IMG/VR virus record: IMGVR_UViG_3300005531_000120
Coordinates: 1 to 59,409 of that record
Reading direction: 5' to 3' (one strand)
DNA from: a virus
DNA length: 59,409 nucleotides
Shown here piece after piece: positions 40,768 through 48,661 of this stretch; within the stretch, counting starts at the first letter, position 1; each line of letters begins with the position of its first letter. The notes under the pieces are model-generated. The model was not told the DNA's origin. It saw only the letters and a program-made list of their open reading frames with translations, and did no database searches. The position numbers were made by a program, and so were the translations under genes.

Positions 40768-41490
40768 TCAGCGCCGTCTCTGCACGGTGGAACCCGCAGC
40801 GTCGTTTGGCGAGAGCGCGAGAGGTGGGATAGCAACGAAGGCCTTCAGCTTCGGATAGTGCGCATTCATGGCGACATCGAGCCCATAATTGTCGAGCTCC
40901 TTTTCGAGCATCTGAAAATGCACCCTTACGGGCCGGAGCGGCAGGCACAGCGCCATGAGGGCCGCCGCGCCCTTCGGTGAAATCGAGTAGCAGACCAGGC
41001 CGAGCATCTGTTCGAGCCGGTCTAGTCGAACGCGCGCGCGGGCGCTTTGAAAATCCGTGAACGCCGTTTCAAGCCGCACAACGTCGAACCCGATCGAGCC
41101 CCCGATGGGGCCGTGCGCGATGTGCGCGCCGACGTTGCACCCCCAGAACGCGATGTCCCAGTCCTCGGGAAGTCGTTCGATGCCAGCGGCGGCCTTGCCC
41201 TCGAAGTCGCGCCGCAGGATTGCATCATCCTCGGCGATCGTGGCAGCGCTCCGCCCGGCAATGGCCTCCTGCCAGAGCGTGACATGTGAGAGGGCGCACC
41301 CCAATGCGCCCCGCGTGTAGAACGGCAACGCCGCCGGGGTGATCAGTCCTGCGCGAACGAACTGTTCATTGACGATCTGCGCGCCGTCGGCGGCAGCAAC
41401 TCGGCGGATCTCCGTTAGGTGACGATTAGCGGCAAGAAACGCCGCGAGGCGGTCAGCGCTCCTGTCGAGATTGATCACGTGAATCCGCAT
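40768..41490 (-). CDS. Glycosyltransferase family 25 (moron)
   Basis: 240 aa. RIHVINLDRSADRL start, then GCALSHVTLWQEAIAG and the metal-type motif IAEDDAI at about 88-94: hallmarks of family 25 lipooligosaccharide glycosyltransferases. Leftward among rightward tail genes and separated by only 1 bp from the hub stop, so it is an independently transcribed moron, probably altering host surface sugars in the lysogen. Confidence 0.88.
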   Translation of the reverse strand: MRIHVINLDRSADRLAAFLAANRHLTEIRRVAAADGAQIVNEQFVRAGLITPAALPFYTRGALGCALSHVTLWQEAIAGRSAATIAEDDAILRRDFEGKAAAGIERLPEDWDIAFWGCNVGAHIAHGPIGGSIGFDVVRLETAFTDFQSARARVRLDRLEQMLGLVCYSISPKGAAALMALCLPLRPVRVHFQMLEKELDNYGLDVAMNAHYPKLKAFVAIPPLALSPNDAAGSTVQRRR

Positions 41491-41543
41491 TTTGGGAAGC
41501 AGAGGCCGCCGCCGGCGCCTCTGTCAAGCGCGAGGTCCTGTCC

Positions 41544-42440
41544 ATGATGGAGGTCGAGCTCGCGGCTTCCGCGGGGATCTCGCTGTCGCTGAACGCGCCG
41601 ATCGAGGGCACCCTGACATGCAGACTGGGTGACTGGATCGAGCCGGTCCTGGCGCTATCGCCGGAGGCCCCGCCGGCGGCCGAGCTCGAGCTCCCGGTTC
41701 CGGTTACCGGACCGGCCATCGAGGGCGACGAGCTCACGCTCCATCTGCCGTGGCTGGACCGATACCCCTTCACGGTCCCGCTGACGCGCTATGCGGGCAT
41801 CGGCACGCCGGTCAATCTCGGCAACGTCCACGGCAGCCTGATCGTCACCACCGCGGCGGCTAACGCCGGCGACGCGATCATCGTGGCGCTCTCCTCGAAG
41901 AATGCGACCGCGCTCACCGTAACCGACAGCGGCGGAAATTCTTACGTCCAGGACGTTCAGGTCGCCAACGGCAGTTCCATCCAGTGCGCGATATTCCGCA
42001 GCAACAATGCCAACGGGCTCGCGAGCGGCGGCACGATCACCCTCGGCGGAGGCGTCTCCGGCGGCGGCGCGGCCATCGTCGTCTCGGGCCTGGATGCCTC
42101 GCCGGTCGATGGCACCGGGACCGAGACTGACTCCGCCACTACCGGGACCGTTTCCCTCACGACCGGCGCGGCGAACGACATCCTGATCGGCGCCGTCGCC
42201 AGCAACGGGCCGAATACCGTCAGCAGCGAGAGCCCCGGCTTCACCTCGCTCACGGGCAATGCGACCTCGGCCTCGATCGAGTGGGCTTACAACAACGGAG
42301 TCGGCGCCGGTGCGCAGACCTATGCGCCGACCATGAGTGGCTCCAACGGTCACGCCCGCGTCTGCGTCGCCTATAAGGCGGCCCAGACTTTCGTCCCTTA
42401 CACGCCCTGGCCTCAGCTCGGCCCCATCCTCGCGCAGTGA
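41544..42440 (+). CDS. Tail-associated beta-rich protein
   Basis: 298 aa. N-terminal 90 residues are acidic and beta-rich; residues 95-290 resemble a collar/adhesin-like repeat domain (VNLGNVHGSLIVTTAAANAGDAIIVALSSKN..., VTDSGGNSYVQDV, CAIFRSNNANG). Probably a fibre or tip adhesin. No exact family. Confidence 0.6.
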   Translation: MMEVELAASAGISLSLNAPIEGTLTCRLGDWIEPVLALSPEAPPAAELELPVPVTGPAIEGDELTLHLPWLDRYPFTVPLTRYAGIGTPVNLGNVHGSLIVTTAAANAGDAIIVALSSKNATALTVTDSGGNSYVQDVQVANGSSIQCAIFRSNNANGLASGGTITLGGGVSGGGAAIVVSGLDASPVDGTGTETDSATTGTVSLTTGAANDILIGAVASNGPNTVSSESPGFTSLTGNATSASIEWAYNNGVGAGAQTYAPTMSGSNGHARVCVAYKAAQTFVPYTPWPQLGPILAQ

Positions 42441-42449
42441 GGCTCGCGC

Positions 42450-42764
42450 ATGATCCGAGATTCCGTGCTGCTCACGGGCCGCGCCAACGGCGAGACGTAT
42501 GTCCGGGAGAACCGCACCGAGCGCTATGTCTGCATCCCGCCGGCCTACATCATCACCGACGAGACCGGCGCGACCTGGACGTTCGGCCACAGCTACGTGC
42601 GGCACGGCGACGGTTTTCTTTTCTCCGTGATGCGCAACGACGTCGATACCGGCGAGCTCGCGGAGAAGATCGAATTCAGGGCCACGCGCATGAATCCGCG
42701 CGGCTCGGTCACGATCTATGGGCCGGGCGGCTGCAAGGTCTGGAACGGCCGGGCGTTCATCTGA
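42450..42764 (+). CDS. Hypothetical small tail protein
   Basis: 104 aa. Small beta-rich domain (RENRTERYVCIPPAYIITDETGATWTFGHSYV). In the fibre region; no family recognised. Confidence 0.55.
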   Translation: MIRDSVLLTGRANGETYVRENRTERYVCIPPAYIITDETGATWTFGHSYVRHGDGFLFSVMRNDVDTGELAEKIEFRATRMNPRGSVTIYGPGGCKVWNGRAFI

Positions 42765-42773
42765 GCTTCACCC

Positions 42774-42846
42774 GTCTCCGCGCGGGGCTTCCGCGACGAT
42801 CGCTCATGCGATCGCGTCTGGCGCCCGCCTTTGAAAGGAATTGCAA
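42774..42846 (+). promoter_or_regulatory. Late-gene leader L2
   Basis: Related to L1, L3 and L4: GGCTTCCGCG, hairpin GATCGC-TCAT-GCGATC, then GGCGCCCGCCTTTGA. A weak TTTG (42830-42833) / CAAA (42844-42847) pair places AAAGGA in a loop before ATG 42847. Confidence 0.55.
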
Positions 42847-43338
42847 ATGACGCGCGAATTTTCGATCTCCGCCGCCGGCGTCACCGTCGCCGGCGCCACC
42901 ACGCTCATCTTCGTGAACCCGGCGGCGGCGCCGAACTTCAATCTGGAGTTCCTCCGCTTCTGGATCGGGCAGAGCGCCAACGCCACGTCTGCGCAGCAGC
43001 GCGCGCAGCTCGAGACCCAGGTCTCGGCCTTCCCGACCTTGACCGCGGCGACACCGGCAAAGCTCAAGCCTGCGGACCCGAACGCCTCCATCATCACCGG
43101 CGGCACCGCCGGCGCCGCCGGCACCGCCGGCACCAACGCCTCGGCCGAGGGCGCCGGCGCCAAGACCGCCGTCTACGACGACGTCTTCAACGTGCTCAAC
43201 GGCTGGCTCCATGTGCCGACACCCCCGGAGACGCGCATCATGCCGGCGGGCTTCGCCTCCGGGCTAGGTCTGTTCTTCCCGGTCGCGCCCGCGACCCTCA
43301 CCAACTGGGCCTTCGGCCTGATCTTCAGGGAAGTCTAG
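42847..43338 (+). CDS. Hypothetical tail protein
   Basis: 163 aa from ATG 42847. Beta-rich start (FSISAAGVTVAGATTLIFVNPAAAPNF) and a Gly/Ala-rich linker with GTAGAAGTAGTNA (about 83-95). Followed by a 7-bp hairpin (43339-43355). Confidence 0.55.
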   Translation: MTREFSISAAGVTVAGATTLIFVNPAAAPNFNLEFLRFWIGQSANATSAQQRAQLETQVSAFPTLTAATPAKLKPADPNASIITGGTAGAAGTAGTNASAEGAGAKTAVYDDVFNVLNGWLHVPTPPETRIMPAGFASGLGLFFPVAPATLTNWAFGLIFREV

Positions 43339-43355
43339 CCGTCGCGTAGCGACGG
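43339..43355. other. Short perfect hairpin after 43338
   Basis: CCGTCGC / GCGACGG, loop GTA, immediately after the stop codon. No T-tract, so a processing or attenuation site rather than a classical terminator. Confidence 0.5.
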
Positions 43356-43389
43356 TCTCGCGCCGCGGCAGCACCACGTTTCAACCTGT

Positions 43390-43467
43390 CTCTGTGCCTG
43401 GCTTCGGCGACGATGCTTCGCATCGCGCCGGCGCCGGCCTTTGACAATCCAAGAGGATTGCAAACAC
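43390..43467 (+). promoter_or_regulatory. Late-gene leader L3 with SD hairpin
   Basis: CTCTGTGC, GGCTTCGGCG, hairpin GATGC-TTC-GCATC, CGCCGGCGCCGGCCTTTGA, then a second hairpin CAATCC (43445-43450) / GGATTG (43455-43460) whose loop AAGA starts the ribosome site AAGAGG. Best formed of the four leaders. Confidence 0.7.
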
Positions 43468-43680
43468 ATGCCCACCATCGCCCACAAGACCGTCACTCGC
43501 GACGCCGACAAGAAGGTGTTCACTTCCGGGCACGGCCAGGTTCACCACGGGAAGACCTGCACGGTCGTGCGCGCGGTCACCGAGGAGGACAAGGAGTGGG
43601 ACCGGGAAATCGGCAAAACCTGGGTCCGCCTCGAGGACGGAACCGAGGTCGCGGTGCTGAACGACGAGGTCGTTCACTGA
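43468..43680 (+). CDS. Small hypothetical protein
   Basis: 70 aa from ATG 43468. Charged, beta-rich (HKTVTRDADKKVFTSGHGQVHHGKTCTVVRAV). Preceded by leader L3, so probably well expressed during the late phase; function unknown. Confidence 0.55.
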   Translation: MPTIAHKTVTRDADKKVFTSGHGQVHHGKTCTVVRAVTEEDKEWDREIGKTWVRLEDGTEVAVLNDEVVH

Positions 43681-43736
43681 TCCTTCCGACACGCCGCTGC
43701 GCGGCGCGCTCAGGATGAGGGGAGCGCTGGCTGAAA

Positions 43737-43771
43737 GCTGACGGCTGACGGCTGAGGGCTGACAGCTGATG
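43737..43771. repeat. 7-bp tandem repeat ending in a start codon
   Basis: Five units GCTGACG, GCTGACG, GCTGAGG, GCTGACA, GCTGATG; the ATG of the last is the start of the next gene. Copy number would change the distance from any upstream ribosome site. Confidence 0.85.
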
Positions 43772-45184
43772 GCCATCTTTTACCCGCCGCCGCCGCCGTT
43801 CGTCGGAGGCCAGCAGCCCCACGCGCCGAAGCCGCTGCCGGCCTCGATCGAGGCGGTGCCGGTCGACGAGCCGCCCCACCAGCACCCTGCGCGATCGCCG
43901 GCGCTCTCGGCGATCGTGCGGGCGTGGGACCCGCCGCCGCCGAACGCCTTCCTCGGCGGGCGGCAGCCGCTCCAGCCGCTGCTCCCGAGCGAGCTGTTCC
44001 CGCCTGGCCCCAGCAATCCTCCGTTCAGCCACCCCGCGCGCACGGCGGCGCTGCAGTCGCTCCTCCGAGCCTGGGACCCGCCCCCGCCCGACCCGCGCTT
44101 CGACGGCCGCCAGGCGCTGAGCCCACGCCGGCTCGCGCCGGCGATCATCGCCGTCCCCGTCAGCGACCCGCCCTTCCGCCATCCCGCGCGCACGGCGGCG
44201 CTGCAGGCGATCATGCGGGCCTGGGACCCGCCGCCGCCGAACGCCTTCCTCGGCGGGCGGCAGCCGCTCAATCCGCCCTGGCTCAATCCGTCGATTACGA
44301 ATTACGTCCCAGACAATCCGCCCTTCGGGCACTTCGCGCGCACGCCCACCTTCGCGCAGATCCTGCGCATGTGGGATCCGCCGCCGCCCGAGGCGTACCA
44401 GGGGCGGCAGCGCGGCGATCGCCGGGATCTCGCGGCGATCCTCGAGTCGCTGCCGATCCCGGTCAACGCGTCGGGCTGGGTCTACCACTACTCGGGCGTG
44501 CTGGTGCCCGACAGCTACCTGGTCGCCGCGAACGACGGCGGCTTCGCGGTCTTCGACAATTACGTCTGGTCGCCCGTCGCCCAGGGCATCTACGAGGCGC
44601 CGGGGATCTCGCTGGCGAAGACGTCGCTGATCCGCGCCTGGGCGACGCTGGTGCAGGTGCTGGGCCCGGGCGCCGCCGGCAAGATCGCGCCGCAGCTGCA
44701 GCTCCGCTATTCCACCAGCGCGACCTCCGACCCCGCCATGTGGGGCTCGAGCTCGTCGCTCATGTGGAACGTCGATCCCTCGACGCTCATGTGGGCGGGC
44801 CTCTCGGATTGGGTGGGCCTGCCGGCGAAGGCGACGCTCCGGACCGATTACGTCCAGATCCGCGTCGTCAACGACTTCACCCAGGGCCTGCCGATCTTCC
44901 AGGCCTTCACGCCCGTGATCGACCAGCCGGTGATCTCGGACTCGAGCCTCTACTCGCCGAACGGGCCGAACGTCGCGGTGGCGCGCGGCGGGACGCGGGT
45001 CAATTTCAACACGGCGGATTTCCTGAACCCGCCGCACGTGGACGCGGTCTTCGTCTCCGCGACCGGCGACACCAGCGGCACCGCGACCGCGACGGCGATC
45101 GACAACACCGGCTTCACGCTGCACGTCTTCGACACGATCGGAAACGACGTCGGCGGCGTCGCCGGCTGGCGCGCGTCGACGTAG
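43769..45184 (+). CDS. Proline-rich repeat tail protein
   Basis: 471 aa. Residues 1-215 contain four clear repeats of about 50 aa centred on AWDPPPPNAFLGGRQPL and HPARTAALQAIMR, plus a partial first unit. Residues 225-471 are a beta-rich C-terminal domain (GWVYHYSGVLVPDSYLVAANDGGF..., SLMWNVDPSTLMWAGLSDWVG). A fibre-like or linker function is likely. The start codon is the last unit of a 7-bp repeat and has no strong ribosome site. Confidence 0.65.
   Translation: MAIFYPPPPPFVGGQQPHAPKPLPASIEAVPVDEPPHQHPARSPALSAIVRAWDPPPPNAFLGGRQPLQPLLPSELFPPGPSNPPFSHPARTAALQSLLRAWDPPPPDPRFDGRQALSPRRLAPAIIAVPVSDPPFRHPARTAALQAIMRAWDPPPPNAFLGGRQPLNPPWLNPSITNYVPDNPPFGHFARTPTFAQILRMWDPPPPEAYQGRQRGDRRDLAAILESLPIPVNASGWVYHYSGVLVPDSYLVAANDGGFAVFDNYVWSPVAQGIYEAPGISLAKTSLIRAWATLVQVLGPGAAGKIAPQLQLRYSTSATSDPAMWGSSSSLMWNVDPSTLMWAGLSDWVGLPAKATLRTDYVQIRVVNDFTQGLPIFQAFTPVIDQPVISDSSLYSPNGPNVAVARGGTRVNFNTADFLNPPHVDAVFVSATGDTSGTATATAIDNTGFTLHVFDTIGNDVGGVAGWRAST
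43925..43972. repeat. 48-bp exact repeat, first copy
   Basis: Identical to 44222-44269, 297 bp apart (two repeat units), inside the WDPPPP repeat gene. The DNA identity is far higher than for the other units and suggests recent duplication or gene conversion. Confidence 0.85.
44222..44269. repeat. 48-bp exact repeat, second copy
   Basis: Second copy of the repeat at 43925-43972. Confidence 0.85.
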
Positions 45185-45221
45185 TCGATCGCTGGCGCCC
45201 GCGCAGAGCAGAAAGAGACGC

Positions 45222-46769
45222 ATGACCTTCCGGCGCCCCATCAGCATCGCCTGCGCCGGGCTGATCGCCGGCCTCTGCGGCTACGCGGGCTCGGCGATCC
45301 ATGACGGCGATATCCCGCGCCTCGTCGCGCAGGCCCAGGCGCAGGTGGCGTGCCCGTCCGTGCTGCCGCCTGCGGCGAACTTCACCGGCGGCGGCGTGAC
45401 GCAAGGCGGCTTCAAGACCGCGATCACCAGCCTGATCAACAACCTTACCTGTCTCTTCGGCACGGACGGCACCGCGGCGACCGCGAAGAGCACGCTCGGC
45501 CTCGCCACCGTCGCGAGCTCGGGGCTCTATTCGGACCTCTCGGGATCCCCGACCGCGCTCCCGCCCAACGGCGCCGCCGGCGGCGATCTAACGGGCAGCT
45601 ATCCCAACCCGACCGTCGCCAACATTCGCGGCGTTCCCGTCTCCAGCACGCCGCCCACGAACGGCCAGCAGCTGCAGTTCAACGGCAGCCAGTACGTCCC
45701 GGTCACGCCCTCGAGCAACCCCGTCGGGCCCGAGGCCCCGCTCGCGGCGGCGGCAACGACGGATCTCGGCTCGACCGGGGTGCTGGCGGTCAAGATCACC
45801 GGCAGCGGCGTCAACATCACGAGCCTGGGCTCGAGCGCCTCGACCGCCTACCCGATATACTGGGTGCGCTTCGCCGGCGCGAACACCGTCAAATACAACG
45901 CCACGACCCTGCAGACGCCCGGCGGCGTCGACATTCCGGCAGCGGCCGGCGACGAGATGGTGGCGCTCTACCTGGGCGCCGGCAATTGGCGCGTGATCAT
46001 GTACAAGCCGGCGCTGGCGGCTTACGTGGGCGGCGCCACCGGGACCTGGGGCGCCACCAACGGCACCCAGGCGATCGGCCAGCTCGTGGTCGGCGCCGAC
46101 GGCCGCGTGACCGGCCTCACGGTCATCAATCTGCCGACCTCCGGCTCCCCCTCCGGCGGCGGCAGCTGCGGCAGCTCGTGCGGCGCGAGTTGCTTCCTGC
46201 TCTCGGCGCTGGTCACCATGGCGGATGGCGCGACGAAGCCGCTCGGCCTCGTCCGGATCGGCGATCGCGTGGCCGACGGCCGCGGCGGCGTCAACACCGT
46301 CGTTGCGCTCGATCGCACCGAGCTCGGCGAGCGGCTGATGTACCGCCTCAACACCGAGCACTACTTCTCGGGCGAGCATCCGCACATGTTGGCCGCCGGC
46401 GGTTTCGTCGCCGCGGAGCCGATGGCGATCTATGCGGAGTGGGGCGACGCGCATCCGCTCATCGTGAAGGGCGGCGGGATCGAGCGCCGGCTCAACGTCG
46501 GGCTGCCCATCGGCATGGTCCAGCAGATGCGCGCCGGCCAGGTGCTCCGGAAGCACGGCCGTCCGGTGCCGCTGATCACGCTCGAGATCTGCGATCCCAC
46601 GCAGTTCCCGCCCGAGACGCCGCTCGCCAACCTAGCCGTCGACGGCAGCGGCACCTGGGAGTGCGACGGTTACGCCGTGACCGGCTGGCCCGATCACACG
46701 AAATTCGACCACGCGGCGTGGAGGCCGAAGACGGCCACGTCCGAGGCGGGCATCGGCGCCGCGGCGTAG
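45222..46769 (+). CDS. Tail fibre with C-terminal Hint (intein-like) domain
   Basis: 515 aa. N-terminal signal-like helix (about 5-25), the fibre motif GGDLTGSYPNPTVAN (120-134) and beta repeats to about 310. After a Cys-rich hinge (SCGSSCGASC, 315-324) comes a Hint-type domain: Cys324 then FLLSALVTMADGATKPLGLVRIGDRV (block A-like), GEHPHML at 384-390 (block B-like His), and a closing beta block at 470-488 (LAVDGSGTWECDGYAV). The usual C-terminal His-Asn is missing. Hint domains self-cleave or splice; here it might crosslink, cleave or anchor the fibre. Confidence 0.72.
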   Translation: MTFRRPISIACAGLIAGLCGYAGSAIHDGDIPRLVAQAQAQVACPSVLPPAANFTGGGVTQGGFKTAITSLINNLTCLFGTDGTAATAKSTLGLATVASSGLYSDLSGSPTALPPNGAAGGDLTGSYPNPTVANIRGVPVSSTPPTNGQQLQFNGSQYVPVTPSSNPVGPEAPLAAAATTDLGSTGVLAVKITGSGVNITSLGSSASTAYPIYWVRFAGANTVKYNATTLQTPGGVDIPAAAGDEMVALYLGAGNWRVIMYKPALAAYVGGATGTWGATNGTQAIGQLVVGADGRVTGLTVINLPTSGSPSGGGSCGSSCGASCFLLSALVTMADGATKPLGLVRIGDRVADGRGGVNTVVALDRTELGERLMYRLNTEHYFSGEHPHMLAAGGFVAAEPMAIYAEWGDAHPLIVKGGGIERRLNVGLPIGMVQQMRAGQVLRKHGRPVPLITLEICDPTQFPPETPLANLAVDGSGTWECDGYAVTGWPDHTKFDHAAWRPKTATSEAGIGAAA

Positions 46770-46835
46770 CCGCGATCGCGAGAGCCCGCGCCCATGAAGG
46801 ACAGAACCCGCTGCACCCGTCCGCTCAGGCTAGTC

Positions 46836-46917
46836 GGCTCTGTGCGGGCTTCCGCGATCGCGCTGCGCGCGACGCCGGCGCCCGCGCTCAGCGGCATCTG
46901 AGCGCAGGAGCGCTCTG
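46836..46917 (+). promoter_or_regulatory. Late-gene leader L4 with switchable SD hairpin
   Basis: CTCTGTGC, GGGCTTCCGCG, GCGACGCCGGCGCC, then GAGCGC (46900-46905) / GCGCTC (46910-46915) with AGGA as tetraloop. The left arm can instead pair with GCGCTCA at 46884-46890, giving two exclusive folds that expose or present the ribosome site of 46918. Confidence 0.65.
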
Positions 46918-48015
46918 ATGCCGTTTACTCGCACCGACATGACGAACCAGACCGGGTCTGGCTACAAGGCGAACATCGACGCTGCGACGGCCGCGCTCGC
47001 CGGGATCTACGGGAAGCGCCGCAATGTCAACGGCGACGGCCAGGTGAACCAGCTGGTCTCGGCGGTCGCGATCTCGAATTCCTGGCAGTACATCCTCGAC
47101 ATGTGGGAGCTGCAGTCCTCGACGGCGAACGCGTCGGGGAATTTCGGGCAGATCTCCGACAGCAACTTCCCCGCAGGCGTGGCGATCGGCACCTCGAGCT
47201 TCTCGACCTCGGCCGCGCTCAACGTCTCGTTCCGCACCAAGATCGAGAGCAAGAACATCCGCGACATCGCCTCCGCCGCGGCCTTCCAGTATCCCGTCAC
47301 CAACCCCACGCATTACTTCGTCTCGCTGAGCCTGCTCGCCTACCAGGACACCGGCGCGGCGATGAACGTGACGCCGTCGCTGCGGTCGGCCGATGCCGCC
47401 GACAATTTCTCGGCCATGACCAACTCGGTGGCGGGGAACGCGCTTTCGCTGCCCTCGGGCGCGGTGACGCTGCTCACCTGGGAGGGTGCGGCGAACGCGC
47501 TCCAGGTCGATACGCTCACCAACTTCGCGAACGGCGTCTGCTTGCAGCTCGACGTCGCCTGCCCCAACGGCATCGCCAACAAGAATCTGCGCATCGGCGA
47601 CGTCCAGCTCGAGGGCGGCCAGGTCGCCTCGCTCTTCGGCCGCGCGAGCTTCGCGGACGAGCTCGAGCGGTGCGAGCGCTACTACGCCAAGACCTTCGCA
47701 CTGGGGACGGCGCCGGCGCAGAACGCGGGACTGGTCGGCTCGCTCTTTGCCCAGGCGACCGGCAGCGCCGCGGGCCAGCTGTCGACCCAATGGCGCTTCC
47801 CGGCGAAGATGATCAAGGCGCCCGCCATCACGACCTATAACCCGGGCGCGGCGAACGCCAACTGGCGCGATGTCTCCGGCTCGAGCGACGTCGTCGTCTC
47901 GGTCGACCCCGACACCGCGATCGGCGCAGACGCGGTGGTGATCGGGTCGCAGACGACCGCGCTCACCGCCGGCCACCGCTGCTACATCCACGCGGTGGCC
48001 GACGCCCGCCTTTGA
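46918..48015 (+). CDS. Tail fibre / receptor-binding protein
   Basis: 365 aa. GKRRNVNGDGQVNQ start, two jelly-roll-like regions (100-210) and the motif FADELERCERYYAKTF at about 243-258, which recurs in phage fibre domains that bind carbohydrate. C-terminal GHRCYIHAVADARL. Likely receptor-binding. Confidence 0.7.
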   Translation: MPFTRTDMTNQTGSGYKANIDAATAALAGIYGKRRNVNGDGQVNQLVSAVAISNSWQYILDMWELQSSTANASGNFGQISDSNFPAGVAIGTSSFSTSAALNVSFRTKIESKNIRDIASAAAFQYPVTNPTHYFVSLSLLAYQDTGAAMNVTPSLRSADAADNFSAMTNSVAGNALSLPSGAVTLLTWEGAANALQVDTLTNFANGVCLQLDVACPNGIANKNLRIGDVQLEGGQVASLFGRASFADELERCERYYAKTFALGTAPAQNAGLVGSLFAQATGSAAGQLSTQWRFPAKMIKAPAITTYNPGAANANWRDVSGSSDVVVSVDPDTAIGADAVVIGSQTTALTAGHRCYIHAVADARL

Positions 48016-48021
48016 TTTTTC

Positions 48022-48050
48022 CGCGCGGCGCCGGCGCCAACGGCCGCGCG
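48022..48050. repeat. Conserved-loop hairpin, copy 11 (reverse)
   Basis: Perfect 8-bp stem (48022-48029 with 48043-48050); the loop contains GCCAACG. Between fibre and next gene. Confidence 0.75.
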
Positions 48051-48071
48051 TAGCGCTCCGGAGGTCTCGAC

Positions 48072-48450
48072 ATGCACGATCGCCTGATGACGGCCCTGGC
48101 CGTGCTGCTCTCGCTCGCCCCGGGCCTTGTGATCCTGCCCGACGCGCCCCGGGCCGAGGAGAATCAAGCCTGCCAATCGAGCTGGGCGCATGAGCTCGCG
48201 ATCGCCCATGGGGGGGGGCTGGGCGATCCGGGAGCTCAAGGCCGATCAGCGCGAGAGCTTCATGGCCGGTTATAACGCCCACGAGCCGAAGACCGATTTT
48301 CGCGCCGACCACGTCTACGTCGGGACGCATCCGGACGCGACGCGTTTCGTGGTGGTCGCGATGGTCGAGGGCCTGGATTGCGTGGTTCAGATCGACGAGA
48401 TCCCGATTACAGAGATGCAGAAGCTGCTGGGTGGCGGCGATGGGCTCTGA
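48072..48450 (+). pseudogene. Exported protein split by a nine-G tract
   Basis: Signal peptide and first 47 residues are in the frame of ATG 48072 (MTALAVLLSLAPGLVIL..., then ENQACQSSWAHELAIAHGG); the remaining 75 residues (AIRELKADQRESFMAGYNAHEPKTDF..., VVQIDEIPITEMQKLL) are in the +1 frame. The switch falls on G9 at 48210-48218. With eight G the gene would be intact at about 125 aa. Could be sequence error, slippage-based phase variation or a pseudogene. Function unknown. Confidence 0.65.
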
Positions 48451-48490
48451 GGTCCTCTCGCGCGGAGCAGCTTGGCGCCGGAGCCCGATC

Positions 48491-48661
48491 ATGGATCAGC
48501 TCTCGAAGCATGCGCTCGACGGCGCCGTCGGCGCCGCCGCCGTGACCGCGCCGCTCTGGCTTCAGCTCGTCCAGAGCGGCAGCCAGGCCCTGGTCGCCCT
48601 CGGCGGCGTCGTGCTGGTGGCGCTCCGCATCGCCATTGCCGTGCGGGACCTGCGGAAATGA
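48491..48661 (+). CDS. Holin-like small membrane protein
   Basis: 56 aa from ATG 48491 (CGGAG upstream). Two hydrophobic stretches (about 12-27 and 31-50) around QSGSQ. Directly upstream of the lysozyme with ATGA overlap, the position of a holin. An upstream start at 48437 would add a charged N-terminus. Confidence 0.6.
   Translation: MDQLSKHALDGAVGAAAVTAPLWLQLVQSGSQALVALGGVVLVALRIAIAVRDLRK

Noticed and set aside
43769-44460. Diversity-generating retroelement or variable repeat cassette
   Set aside because: No reverse transcriptase or template repeat is present; the repeats are simple tandem coding units.
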